Source: LMUY01 sp965198895
GTDB lineage: Bacteria > Pseudomonadota > Alphaproteobacteria > Acetobacterales > Acetobacteraceae
NCBI GenBank assembly: GCA_965198895.1
Contig: OZ240676.1
Coordinates: 4,526,001-4,590,000 of the forward strand
Direction of reading: 5' to 3'
DNA: 64,000 nt
This document shows positions 49,788 to 58,574 of the stretch, piece by piece (within the stretch, counting starts at the first letter, position 1; each line of letters opens with the position of its first letter). The notes beneath the pieces were generated by a model. That model was not told the origin of the DNA. It worked only from the letters and a program-made list of their open reading frames with translations, and made no database searches. The translations under genes and the position numbers were made by a program.

Positions 49788-50771
49788 TCATGCGGCTTGC
49801 ATCCGGGGGTCGATGGCTAGGTACACCAGGTCGGTGATCAGGTTGAACACCACTACCAGGATCGACGTGGTCAGGAACACGCCCAGCAGCACCTGGTAGT
49901 CCCGCGCCAGCAGCGCATCGAAAGCGAGGCGGCCGATGCCGGGCCAGGCGAACACCGTCTCCACCAGCACCGAGCCGCCGATCAGCTGCCCCGCCTGAAT
50001 GCCGGCCAGCGTCACAACGGGGAGCAGGGCATTGCGCAGGATGTGGCGGCGCAGGATGCGGCCCTCCGGCACGCCCTTGGCGCGGGCGGTCTTGATGAAG
50101 TCCTGCCCCGCCACGTCCAGCATCGCGCTGCGGGTGAGCCGCGCATAGACGGCCATGTAGAACAGCCCCAGTGTTAGGCCAGGCAACACCAAATACTGCG
50201 CCGTGTCGGCAACGGCCGCGAAGCCGTGCAGGTTGGCGCCCACAGTTTCCATGCCGAAGGAGGGCAGCCAGCCGAGCCAGACGCTGAACACCAGCACCAG
50301 CATCAATCCCACCCAGAAGATTGGCGTCGCATAGAAACCCAACGCCACCACCGTGATCAGACTATCCGCCCAGCTGCCCGCCCGGCGGGATGCAGCGGCC
50401 CCCAGGGCGATGCCGGTGACCAGGGCGAAGACGAAGGCGACCCCAGTCAGCAACAGTGTCGCCGGCAAGCGTTCGCTGATCAGGCTTAGGACGGTCCTTT
50501 GCTGCTGGTGCGAGATGCCAAGGTCGCCGCGTGCCACTGCCGAGATGTAGATCCACAACTGCGTGGTGAGCGGTTTGTCGAGCCCGTATTCGTGGCGAAG
50601 CTGCTCCACGAATTGCGGATCGGCGGCGCCGGATTGCCCGGCCATGACGCTCGCCGGGTCACCGGGAGCGGCATGGATGAGAAAGAAATTGACGACGATG
50701 ATCGCGAACACGATCGCGACCATCTTCACCGACCGCGCCAGCAGGAAGCTGGCGAAGCGTCCAGGTCCCAA
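49788..50771 (-). CDS. Oligopeptide-type ABC permease, DppB family
   Basis: A 327-residue DppB-family permease. The N-terminal FFLIHAAPGDPASVMAG and RHEYGLDKPLTTQLWIYI motifs are typical, with the EAA loop DFIKTARAKGVPEGRILRRHILRNALLPVVT and GGSVLVETVFAWPGIGRLAFDALLARDY near the end. TTG 50771 lies 9 nt after the binding-protein stop and is the best available start. Partner of the DppC-like permease. Confidence 0.88.
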   Translation of the reverse strand: MGPGRFASFLLARSVKMVAIVFAIIVVNFFLIHAAPGDPASVMAGQSGAADPQFVEQLRHEYGLDKPLTTQLWIYISAVARGDLGISHQQQRTVLSLISERLPATLLLTGVAFVFALVTGIALGAAASRRAGSWADSLITVVALGFYATPIFWVGLMLVLVFSVWLGWLPSFGMETVGANLHGFAAVADTAQYLVLPGLTLGLFYMAVYARLTRSAMLDVAGQDFIKTARAKGVPEGRILRRHILRNALLPVVTLAGIQAGQLIGGSVLVETVFAWPGIGRLAFDALLARDYQVLLGVFLTTSILVVVFNLITDLVYLAIDPRMQAA

Positions 50772-50780
50772 TGTGTCGGC

Positions 50781-52394
50781 TCAGGTGATGAACACGTCGT
50801 CGAACGGCGCGTGCACGCCGGTGCCGTATAGCAGCAGGTCGTGCACCTTCTTGTCGTGGATGGTCGGGAAGGACATTTCCAGCAGCCAGATCTGCGGGAT
50901 CTGCTGCACCAGCAGTTCCTGCACGGCGAAGAATGCCTTCTGCCGGTCGGCGGGCAGGGCGGCCGTGCGCGCTTCGGCGAACAGCTTGTCCACCTCGGGG
51001 TTCACGTAGCCGCCGGTGTTGGTGAAGACGATCTTCTGGATGTTGGTGGAGACATAGGTGCGCTCGACTCCCAGCGTCGGGTCCCCGTATTGATACAGGT
51101 AGTTGATGGTGGTGTCGTAATCCCAGTCGGACACGCGCCGGGCCCAGCCGCCGGTGTCGGTGCTCTCCAGCGTGACCTCGATGCCGACTTGCTTCAGCGA
51201 GGCGCGGATGTATTCGGCGAGCCGGGTCCAGACCTCGCCATAGGGCAGGGTGAGGTGGCGGATCTTGAAGCGCACGCCGTCGGGGCCAGGCTTCACGCCG
51301 GCTTCGTCCAACAGGGCGTTGGCGGCCTTGACGTCGTGCGGCGCGAGCTTCACGGCCGGGTCGTAGTAGCGGGTGGTGGAGGAAACGGGCGAGGTCGCGA
51401 CCTTGCCGATGCCGAACCACAGCCGGTTGAGGATGAAATTGCGGTCCAGCGCCATGCTCATCGCCTGTCGGACCCGTACGTCGTCCAGCGGCTTCACCCG
51501 GTGGTTGACCTCGAGCCACATCAGCGGCGCGAAATACTCCCAGCCCTTGGTCTCCACCAGCAGGTTGGCCTGCTCGCGGAAGCGCGGAACGTCGAACGGC
51601 TCGATGTCACCGGAGGCGGACATCAGCACCTGACCGGTTTGCAGGGCGAGTGCGCGGCTCTGGCTGTCCGGGACGATGCGGTAGATGATCTCGTCAAGAT
51701 ACGGCTGACCCGGCTTCCAGTAGCCGTCGAATTTTTTCAGGCGAACGAAGTTGCCGCGCTGCCACTCGACGAACTGGAATGGCCCGGTGCCGACCGGGGT
51801 CTGGTTGGCTGGGTTGTTGCGATAGCTGGTGGCCATCGCGGCTGCGTCGGTGGCGGGCACGTCATAGATGTGCTTTGGCATGATGGCGGTGGCTGTTACG
51901 TCGAACATCAGCAGGAACGGCTCGAACGGCGCCTTCATGGTCAGCACGACGGTGTGCGGATCGAGTGCGCTGGCGGTTTCGATGTTGGCGAACACGCCGC
52001 GGGCGCGCGGGGCCAGGGTGAAGTGGAACTTCATGATCGAGAAGATTACGTCGTCCGCCGTCATTGGCTGGCCGTCGTGGAACTTCACGTTGTCCTGCAG
52101 GTGGAATGTCCACGTCTTCTTGTCGTCCGACAAGTTCCAGCTTTTTGCCAGGAGCGGCTTGGGCTCCAGCGTGGGCGAGAACTCCAGCAGGCTCTGGTAC
52201 ATTTTGGACTGGACCAGCAGCGAGGGCGCCTGGCTGTTGACGCCGGGGATCAGGATGGCGGGTTCCGGGGTCAGCAGGCTGGTGAGAGTGCCGCCGGGCT
52301 TGGGCGTGACACCCTGGGCGCGCGCCTGCTCGAGCGTCATCAGCCCCGCCATGCTTGCCGTTGCGAGTAATGTCCGGCGGGTTAGCTGCGTCAT
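50781..52394 (-). CDS. Oligopeptide-type ABC substrate-binding protein (family 5)
   Basis: A 537-residue family 5 extracellular solute-binding protein. It has a twin-arginine-like signal (TQLTRRTLLATASMAG) and cleavage near ARAQG. The family pattern SKMYQSLLEFSPTLEPKPLLAKSW and FHLQDNVKFHDGQPMTADDVIFS follows, with VGTGPFQFVEW in the middle. ATG 52394 is preceded by AGGAGAGAG. First gene of an SBP-B-C-DF operon. The ligand could be a peptide, opine or sugar; nothing in the sequence decides. Confidence 0.88.
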   Translation of the reverse strand: MTQLTRRTLLATASMAGLMTLEQARAQGVTPKPGGTLTSLLTPEPAILIPGVNSQAPSLLVQSKMYQSLLEFSPTLEPKPLLAKSWNLSDDKKTWTFHLQDNVKFHDGQPMTADDVIFSIMKFHFTLAPRARGVFANIETASALDPHTVVLTMKAPFEPFLLMFDVTATAIMPKHIYDVPATDAAAMATSYRNNPANQTPVGTGPFQFVEWQRGNFVRLKKFDGYWKPGQPYLDEIIYRIVPDSQSRALALQTGQVLMSASGDIEPFDVPRFREQANLLVETKGWEYFAPLMWLEVNHRVKPLDDVRVRQAMSMALDRNFILNRLWFGIGKVATSPVSSTTRYYDPAVKLAPHDVKAANALLDEAGVKPGPDGVRFKIRHLTLPYGEVWTRLAEYIRASLKQVGIEVTLESTDTGGWARRVSDWDYDTTINYLYQYGDPTLGVERTYVSTNIQKIVFTNTGGYVNPEVDKLFAEARTAALPADRQKAFFAVQELLVQQIPQIWLLEMSFPTIHDKKVHDLLLYGTGVHAPFDDVFIT

Positions 52395-52558
52395 CGTCGT
52401 GCTCTCTCCTGGTGCGGCGGACGCTAGCGAAACCACTCGTGAGGGACAAGGTTACTGACCCAAACGGTTCGCTAGCCCGCGCGTGCATCGGCGGTTTGCT
52501 CTGCAAGCAGCGTGCCGCCCGATGACGACTACGACGATTCGGTGGAACTGCTCCAACC

Positions 52559-52611
52559 GTGGGCTTCAGCCCGCCACCTTGCTGCGGCTGGTGGGCTGAA
52601 GCCCACCCTAC
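52559..52611. repeat. Paired GTGGGCT palindromes upstream of the first ABC operon
   Basis: GTGGGCTTCAGCCCGCC and GGTGGGCTGAAGCCCACCCTAC (8-bp arms 52590-52597 and 52600-52607) face each other about 15 nt apart. They are the same family as the elements in livM and at 9672. They lie in the 285-nt gap 52395-52679, where no gene was found. Confidence 0.75.
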
Positions 52612-52679
52612 ATCATACCTGCAGGGATGGAGTTGCTCTTGAAGACGCTCTACTCGCCAGGTGGGTGAGGCGCGGCTGA

Positions 52680-52967
52680 TCAGGCCGTGATGTTCACGCC
52701 GCTGGATTCGTCGGCCTGGACCTTGGCATCCGCCTCGGCGGCGGCCTGCTGTTGCGCTTGGACCGCCTGCGCATCGCCTTTGAGGGTTGCCTCCGCGGCT
52801 TTGGCCTGTTGATCGGCCGCGAGTTGTGCGGCCGCCTTAGCCGCCGCTGCGTCCGCTGCCTTTTCGGCCGCTTCGTCGGTGGTCAGCGTCGAAGATGCCC
52901 CGCTGCTCGCCGACTTTGTCGGGGGCAGTGGCGGGGGTGCGCTGCTCACCGATCCGATGCTGGCCAT
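52680..52967 (-). CDS. Small Ala/Gln-rich low-complexity protein
   Basis: A 95-residue protein of unknown function. It begins with a Ser/Pro-rich segment (PPPLPPTKSASSGASS), then a helix of about 60 residues dominated by Ala, Lys, Gln, Asp and Glu that could form a coiled coil, and ends ESSGVNITA. There is no signal peptide. AAGGA lies 8 nt before the ATG at 52967, and the gene is 20 nt behind the larger low-complexity gene. The two are probably cotranscribed and may be surface or secreted partners. Confidence 0.55.
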   Translation of the reverse strand: MASIGSVSSAPPPLPPTKSASSGASSTLTTDEAAEKAADAAAAKAAAQLAADQQAKAAEATLKGDAQAVQAQQQAAAEADAKVQADESSGVNITA

Positions 52968-52987
52968 GGCCCGGGTCCTTTATGCTG

Positions 52988-53680
52988 CTAGGCGCTGAGG
53001 GATGTCGTGCTGCCCTGCGACGAATTTTGTCCGCTTTGGCTTACGTAATTGTTAATTGCGTCCCTGATTCGGGCCAGCAATTGATCCGCCGGCGTAGCGA
53101 TCGGGGCGTCGGCCGCAGTGGTGTCACTCGTCGCCGATGCTGCCGTGCTGGCGGATGCCGTCGATGAGTCGGACGGGGGCGGGCCGCCCGGTCCCCCTGG
53201 GCCATCCGCAGTGCCCAAGTCGCCGCTGGTTTGCGCCGTTAGGCTGGTCAGCAGGCTATTCAGATCGGCCGTGATGTCGTCGGGTGTGATGCTGGACGCG
53301 GACGAACTAGCCGTAGCCGTGCTGCCGGTTGTGCTGTCCGTGCTGGCGGCGACAGTGCTGCTGGCGCTGGTCCCCGTTCCGGTGCTGCCGGCCGAAGACG
53401 CCGTCGATTGCAGGTTGATCAGGTAGGATGTGAGGTCGTTCACAAGCTTGGTCGCCGCATCATCGGTTGTGGAGTCGGCGCTCTCCGACGACGTGCTGTC
53501 ATCCGGGGACTGGCTCGCCGAACTGATGGGCGGGGGCGGCGGCGGACCGAAGGGCGGTGGCGTGTCGGACAGTGCTGACGCGGCGCTGCTCTGGCTGGTG
53601 TTGCCGGACTGCGACGCCTGCAACTCTTTCAGGCGCTGCCATTGGGACGCGCTGTTGCTGCTGAGTGCGGCAATGGACAT
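52988..53680 (-). CDS. Ser/Thr/Ala-rich low-complexity protein, 230 residues
   Basis: Function not recognised. The N-terminal SQWQRLKELQASQSGN is followed by a proline run (PPPFGPPPPPPIS), long Ser/Thr/Ala/Asp tracts, two short amphipathic segments (ATKLVNDLTSYLINLQS and ITPDDITADLNSLLTSL) and a C-terminal ADQLLARIRDAINNYVSQSG helix. There is no N-terminal signal, so any export would need type I, flagellar-type or other signal-less secretion. GGAG lies just before the ATG at 53680. The 53681-53822 gap upstream should carry the promoter. Confidence 0.6.
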   Translation of the reverse strand: MSIAALSSNSASQWQRLKELQASQSGNTSQSSAASALSDTPPPFGPPPPPPISSASQSPDDSTSSESADSTTDDAATKLVNDLTSYLINLQSTASSAGSTGTGTSASSTVAASTDSTTGSTATASSSASSITPDDITADLNSLLTSLTAQTSGDLGTADGPGGPGGPPPSDSSTASASTAASATSDTTAADAPIATPADQLLARIRDAINNYVSQSGQNSSQGSTTSLSA

Positions 53681-53822
53681 GACGGCTCCTCTGACACTGA
53701 CGTCAGACAGGCAGCAAGCGTTGGGCCAGTCCGTTGCACCAGCATTGACTGGGCTATTTGCGAGTTCGCCGCTCGGTCATTTTTACCGGGCGGCAATCCG
53801 TTCCGGGGCGAATGCGGTGCTG

Positions 53823-55271
53823 CTACGTTCGGCCCTTCGGATCAGAACGTCCGTAAGCCCTGATGTGATCCGCGCTCAGCGTCACCTGGGGGACGTCGTA
53901 CGCCCGCAGGCCGGCCCAATGCTGCGCCAGATCCGCCCGGAACAGGCCGCGTGTGATCCCGGCCACCAGGCGCGGCACGGCGGTCGTCATCGCATTGATG
54001 GATGACCCGGCGGGGCCGAAGCTGACCGTGGTGCCGATGCCGAACAGATGCAGGTCCGCGATCCACGGCGTGCGGCCGGGCATGCGTTCGGTGAAGGCGA
54101 AACCGTCGTCCAGATACGGGAAGCCACCAATCCGGTCGTCGCGTTCGGCGTCCGGCGGGTCGTAGCGGTCGGACCAGCGGGCGATGTTGCCGGCGCAGGC
54201 GGCAAGCTCGGGACGCCAGGCGAAATCGTGCTTCACGCCCGTGCCGCAAATGGCGAAGTCGGCGGCGAACGGGCCGTGTGGCGTCTCGAGCAGGATGCGG
54301 CCGTCCTGCACCGCAGCCCCCGTCCAGGGCCGCCCGGTGTGCATGGTGAAATTGGCGAAGGCGGTGACGCGGGCATAGGTACCGGGCGGGAAGCCCTCGC
54401 GCAGCCCGAGGATGTAGCTCATGAACCGCCAGCGCCATTCGTCCGGCATGTCGCCCATGTGCTTCAGGAACCCGGCGAAGGTCAGCCAGCGGTAGGGCTG
54501 GATGTTCATCGGCTCGGCCCGGCGGCAGAATAGATGCACTTCCGCGGCCCCAGCCTCCAGCGCTGCTGCCGCGTTGTCGAAGGCGGAGGCACCGGCGCCC
54601 AGCACCGCTACGATGCGGCCGCGCAACGCCGCGAAGTCAACCGGGTCGGCGGCGTGGGCGCGGAACGGCTTAGGCAAATCCTCGATGAAGCCGGGCATCC
54701 ACCATCGCCCGGTGCCGTCCTGCCCCGTCGCCAGCACGATCTTGCGCGCCAGCAGCATTTCGCCGGTGGCGAGCTCGGCGCGCAGGCACGGCTGGCCGCA
54801 ATCGGTGCGCGCCGGGGTGATGCCGGTGACGGTGGCATCGTTGCGCACCGGCAAGCCGGTGACCCGGCGGAACCACAGCAGGTAGGCCGCCCAGTTCTCC
54901 TTAGGGATCAGCGCCATGTCGGCGAAATGCGCGGCCCCCCACTGCGCCTCGTGCCACGCCTGGTAGGTGAGGCTGGGCACGTTGCCGTCCGGGCCGTTCT
55001 GGTCCTTGGGGCTGCGCAGGCTCGGCATGCGCGCATAGGTGGACCACGGCCCCTCCGCGCCGTACGCCGCCCCGTCCACCAGCAAGATGTTGCTCACGCG
55101 GTCCCGCTGCAGCGCGAACCCAGTGGCCAGGCCGCCTTGCCCGGCACCCACGACCAGCACGTCCAGCACGGGGGCGCCGCCGCTGGTGCGAGGGGTCAGC
55201 CAGGCCTGGCGCGGGTGCGCGATCAGCTGCAAGTCCCGCGCGACAGCCTGCTCCAATTGCGCCAGGCTCAT
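53823..55271 (-). CDS. Flavin-dependent monooxygenase/FAD-NAD(P)-binding protein
   Basis: A 482-residue flavoprotein. The N-terminal FAD motif VLVVGAGQGGLATGFAL is at about residue 40, and the second dinucleotide motif VAVLGAGASAFDNAAAALEAGA at about 220. Between them lie WSTYARMPSLRSPKD and ATGQDGTGRWWMPGFI, as in flavin-containing/Baeyer-Villiger-like monooxygenases. It probably oxygenates a small molecule with NADPH and O2; the substrate is unknown. ATG 55271 is only 23 bp from the divergent SDR gene, so the two probably share a promoter region. Confidence 0.82.
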   Translation of the reverse strand: MSLAQLEQAVARDLQLIAHPRQAWLTPRTSGGAPVLDVLVVGAGQGGLATGFALQRDRVSNILLVDGAAYGAEGPWSTYARMPSLRSPKDQNGPDGNVPSLTYQAWHEAQWGAAHFADMALIPKENWAAYLLWFRRVTGLPVRNDATVTGITPARTDCGQPCLRAELATGEMLLARKIVLATGQDGTGRWWMPGFIEDLPKPFRAHAADPVDFAALRGRIVAVLGAGASAFDNAAAALEAGAAEVHLFCRRAEPMNIQPYRWLTFAGFLKHMGDMPDEWRWRFMSYILGLREGFPPGTYARVTAFANFTMHTGRPWTGAAVQDGRILLETPHGPFAADFAICGTGVKHDFAWRPELAACAGNIARWSDRYDPPDAERDDRIGGFPYLDDGFAFTERMPGRTPWIADLHLFGIGTTVSFGPAGSSINAMTTAVPRLVAGITRGLFRADLAQHWAGLRAYDVPQVTLSADHIRAYGRSDPKGRT

Positions 55272-55294
55272 ACGGCACAACGCGGAGGGTTCGG

Positions 55295-56014
55295 ATGCGA
55301 CTTCAGGGCAAGCAGGCGATCGTGACGGGCGCCGGGTCGGGCATCGGCCAGGCGGTGGCAGCGCTTTTCCAGCGCGAAGGGGCGGCCGTACTCGGCGTGG
55401 ACCGCGAGGTGGCCGGCGTACCGGAGGGCTGCGCGCGCCTCGCCGCCGATGTCACCGACGAGGCCGCGGCGGAGGCGGCGGTGGCTGGCCTGCCCGTCGT
55501 CGACATCCTGGTGACAGCAGCCGGCATCTCGCTCGGCAAGCCTGCGGCGGAAACGCAGTGGGACGGGTTCCAGAGCGTGATGGCGGTGAATGTCGGCGGC
55601 ACGTTCCTGTGGATCCGCGCCTGCCTGCGCCCGATGCTGGTGCAACAGCGCGGCAGCATCGTCACAATTGCCAGCCAGCTCGCGCGCGCCGGGGGGAGGA
55701 ACAATGCCGCCTATGTCGCGTCCAAAGGGGCGGTGACGGCCCTGACCCGCAGCGTCGCGGTGGACTACGCGACCGCCGGGATCCGCTGCAACACGGTGCT
55801 GCCGGGGGCCATTCGCACGCCGATGCTGGCGCGCTCGTTCGCCCGCGCGGCTGACCCGGCGGCCACCGAAGCGGCGTCGCTCGCCCGTCATCCGATGGGG
55901 CGGTTCGGCCAGGCCGGGGAGGTGGCGAACTCCGTGCTGCACCTGGCGAGCGATGAGAGCAGCTTCGTCACCGGGATCGAGCTGCCGGTCGATGGCGGGT
56001 GGCTGGCGGGTTAG
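55295..56014 (+). CDS. SDR-family oxidoreductase
   Basis: A 239-residue classical short-chain dehydrogenase. Cofactor motif TGAGSGIGQAVA, Asp at the end of beta-2 (GVDRE) favouring NAD, a TAAG motif in the NNAG position, catalytic Ser in TIASQ, and Tyr/Lys in YVASK. The C-terminal ITGIELPVDGGW-type end is normal. ATG 55295 follows GGAGGG. It runs divergently from the monooxygenase and converges with the second ABC ATPase, overlapping it by 4 nt at the 3' ends. Confidence 0.87.
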   Translation: MRLQGKQAIVTGAGSGIGQAVAALFQREGAAVLGVDREVAGVPEGCARLAADVTDEAAAEAAVAGLPVVDILVTAAGISLGKPAAETQWDGFQSVMAVNVGGTFLWIRACLRPMLVQQRGSIVTIASQLARAGGRNNAAYVASKGAVTALTRSVAVDYATAGIRCNTVLPGAIRTPMLARSFARAADPAATEAASLARHPMGRFGQAGEVANSVLHLASDESSFVTGIELPVDGGWLAG

Positions 56015-57732
56015 GCCCATGCCGGTTCGCGCTCCAGATGCGGGATGACTGCCAGCAATTCCTGCGTGTAGGTCGCTTGCGGGCGATTGAAGATGTCGGC
56101 GGACGCGCCTTGCTCCACCACGTGGCCCTCGCGCAACACCACGACCCGGTCGCACATCATCCGCACGACGTTGAGATCGTGGCTGACGAACAGCATCGCC
56201 AACCCGCGTTCGCGCCGCAACCGGTCCAGCAGGTTGAGCACGATGGCTTGCACCGACACGTCCAACGCGGCGGTGGGTTCGTCCAGCACCAGCAACGCCG
56301 GGTCGGTGGCGAGCGCGCGCGCGATGCCGACCCGGGCTTTCTGGCCGCCGGACATTTGGTGCGGGAAGCGGGGCAGTAACGCCGGGTCGAGGCCGACCTG
56401 GTGCGCGAGTTCGATGACGCGGGCGGCGGGGTTGGTGACGCCGAGCAGGCGGCGGAGCGGGTCGGCGATGCTGTCGGCGGCGGTAAAGCGTGGGTTGAGG
56501 CTGTCACTCGGGTCCTGGAACACGATTTGCAAGGCGCGCCGGTGCCGGGAGCGGTGGAAGTCGCGTTCGGGGATGGCGCCGATGTCGTCGCCGGCAAGGC
56601 TGATGCGGCCCGAGGTTTGGTCCAGCAAGCGGCAGACCAGGCGGGAGATGGTGCTCTTGCCGCTGCCGCTCTCGCCGACGAGGCCGACGCTTTCGCCGAC
56701 GCCGACGGTGAAGGACACGTCGTCCACGGCCGTGGTGGTGCCAAACCTTTTGGTCAGGTTGGCCACCGTCAGCAGCGGCGGCACTTCCTTGCTCTCTTCT
56801 CCCTCTCCCGCGGGCGGGAGAGGGCCGGGGTGAGGGTGCGGAAGCGGCGACACAGACGGCACTGAAGGCAAAGTGGCCCTCACCCCGGCCCTCTCCCGTA
56901 AAGGACGGGAGAGGGAGAGCTGCGGGAGAAGCAGGCCTTCTACTGTGGACGTGCGCGTCGGGGAGGCGGCAACCAAGCGTCTCGTGTAGGGGTGCGTCGG
57001 ATGCTGGAACAATTTCGCCGGCGGGGACGTCTCAACCACGCGACCGGCCTCCATCACCATGACTCGGCCGCAATACTGTGCGGCGAGCCCTAGATCGTGC
57101 GTGATCAGCACCAGCGCCATGCCGCGCGCCGCAGTGCGTTCGGCCAGCAGGTCCATAACGGCTTTCTGCGTCGTCACGTCCAGCCCCGTGGTGGGTTCGT
57201 CGGCGATCAGCAGCGCCGGGTCGCAGGCGGTCGCGAGGGCGATCATGACGCGCTGGCACATGCCGCCCGAAAGTTCGTGCGGGTAGGAGTGCACCCGGCG
57301 GTGCGGGTCGCGGATGCGCACCTCCTCCAGCAACGCCACCGCCCGTTCCGCGGCGCCGCGGTGGGTGACGCTGCCGTGGGCGCGCAGCACGTCGGCGATC
57401 TGCCGGCCAACGGTGCGGATCGGGTTCAGTGCGGCGCGGGCGTTCTGGAACACCATCGCCATCGCGGCGCCGCGCAACGGCTCCAGCATCTTGCGGGAGG
57501 CACGGGTGATGTCCTTGCCGCGAAACAGAATACGCCCGGCGGTGACGCGGCCGGCGCGGTCCAGCAGGCCCATGGCGGCGAGCGCGGTGACGCTCTTGCC
57601 GCTGCCGCTCTCGCCCACGACGCCGAGCGTTTCCCCCGCAGCCACGGCGAGCGAAACGTCGCGCACGGCATCGACCATGCCGCCGCGGGTGCTGAAGCGG
57701 ACGGAGAGTGCCTCGACGTCGAGGAGGCTCAC
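56011..57732 (-). CDS. Fused double ATPase of a second oligopeptide-type ABC transporter
   Basis: A 573-residue double nucleotide-binding protein. Domain 1 (about 1-265): GESGSGKS, LSGGMCQRV with Met in place of Gln, IADEPTTGLD, and HPYTRRLVAASP. Domain 2 (about 320-570): GESGSGKST, MSGGQKARVGIARAL, LVLDEPTAALD. The linker (about residues 272-311) is translated from a CCCTCTCCC palindromic repeat and is rich in Pro, Arg and Gly. That makes the protein about 45 residues longer than its paralogue at 47244. GTG 57732 overlaps the permease stop (GTGA). Confidence 0.88.
   Translation of the reverse strand: MSLLDVEALSVRFSTRGGMVDAVRDVSLAVAAGETLGVVGESGSGKSVTALAAMGLLDRAGRVTAGRILFRGKDITRASRKMLEPLRGAAMAMVFQNARAALNPIRTVGRQIADVLRAHGSVTHRGAAERAVALLEEVRIRDPHRRVHSYPHELSGGMCQRVMIALATACDPALLIADEPTTGLDVTTQKAVMDLLAERTAARGMALVLITHDLGLAAQYCGRVMVMEAGRVVETSPPAKLFQHPTHPYTRRLVAASPTRTSTVEGLLLPQLSLSRPLRERAGVRATLPSVPSVSPLPHPHPGPLPPAGEGEESKEVPPLLTVANLTKRFGTTTAVDDVSFTVGVGESVGLVGESGSGKSTISRLVCRLLDQTSGRISLAGDDIGAIPERDFHRSRHRRALQIVFQDPSDSLNPRFTAADSIADPLRRLLGVTNPAARVIELAHQVGLDPALLPRFPHQMSGGQKARVGIARALATDPALLVLDEPTAALDVSVQAIVLNLLDRLRRERGLAMLFVSHDLNVVRMMCDRVVVLREGHVVEQGASADIFNRPQATYTQELLAVIPHLEREPAWA
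56800..56916. repeat. Double palindromic repeat (REPIN-like) inside the ATPase gene
   Basis: Hairpin 1 has perfect 10-bp arms (56801-56810 and 56815-56824). Hairpin 2 has perfect 10-bp arms (56889-56898 and 56906-56915). They flank about 64 nt, and the outer halves are mutually inverted. The layout and sequence closely match the element at 59620-59742. Here it is in frame and read as the linker of a double ATPase. Confidence 0.8.
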
Positions 57733-58574
57733 GTGCGCATCCGCGGGTCCAGGATGTCCCGCAGCCCGTCGCCGAGCAGGTTGAAGCACAGCACCGACAG
57801 CATCAGCGCCAGCCCGGGATAGCACACCAACCACCACTTGCCGGTGGTGATGAAGCGGGCGCCCTCGGCGACCATGATGCCCCACTCCGGTGTCGGCGGC
57901 TGCACGCCCAAACCGATGAAGCTGAGCCCGGCGGCATTCAGTATGGCCCAGCCTAAGTTGAGTGACACCTGCACCGCCATCGCCGGCATCACGTTGGGCA
58001 GCAGGAAGAACGCGACGATGCGGGCATGGCTGTTGCCGCTGGCGCGGGCTGCCTCCACCCAGCCGGCGTCACGGCGCACGTTCACCTCGGCGCGGGCGAA
58101 GCGGACGTAGAACGGCAGGTTGATCACGGCGGTGGCGAGCACGATGTTGGCCACGCTGTTGCCGAACGCGGCCACCATCGCCATCGCCAGCACGAATAGC
58201 GGGAAGGCCATCAGCACGTCGGTGATGCGCCCGACCCAGCGGTCCACTCGCCCACCGCGATAGCCGCACGCGCCGCCGATCGCGGCCCCGATGACGAAGG
58301 AGACGGCAACGGCGGCGCCTGCGATCGCGTAGTCCAGCCGCGCCGCCCACAGAATGCGGGTGCCGATATCGCGGCCGAGTTGGTCGGTGCCGGCCCAATG
58401 CGCTGCACTCGGCGCCGCCAGGGCTTGGGCTACGTCGGAAGCGACCGGGTCGTAAGGCGAGAGATACGGCGCGGCCAAGGCGGCCAGCAGCAGCAGGGCG
58501 GTGCCCGCGGCGGCCGCGGCGGTGACCGGGTTGCCGCGGAGCACCCAAACGGTGTGGCGGAGGGTGGCGGACAT
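57729..58574 (-). CDS. Oligopeptide-type ABC permease, DppC family (second transporter)
   Basis: A 281-residue DppC-type permease. The GTDQLGRDIGTRILWAARLDYAI signature and the coupling loop GWVEAARASGNSHARIVAFFLLPNVMPAMAV are visible, with ILNAAGLSFIGLGVQPPTPEWG near the end. ATG 58574 directly abuts the stop of the DppB-like gene. Stop and ATPase start overlap. Confidence 0.9.
   Translation of the reverse strand: MSATLRHTVWVLRGNPVTAAAAAGTALLLLAALAAPYLSPYDPVASDVAQALAAPSAAHWAGTDQLGRDIGTRILWAARLDYAIAGAAVAVSFVIGAAIGGACGYRGGRVDRWVGRITDVLMAFPLFVLAMAMVAAFGNSVANIVLATAVINLPFYVRFARAEVNVRRDAGWVEAARASGNSHARIVAFFLLPNVMPAMAVQVSLNLGWAILNAAGLSFIGLGVQPPTPEWGIMVAEGARFITTGKWWLVCYPGLALMLSVLCFNLLGDGLRDILDPRMRT

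Noticed and set aside
50841..52370. 509-codon plus-strand ORF opposite the family 5 binding protein
   Set aside because: Low-complexity Val/Gly/Arg translation; the minus strand has a signal peptide and family motifs.
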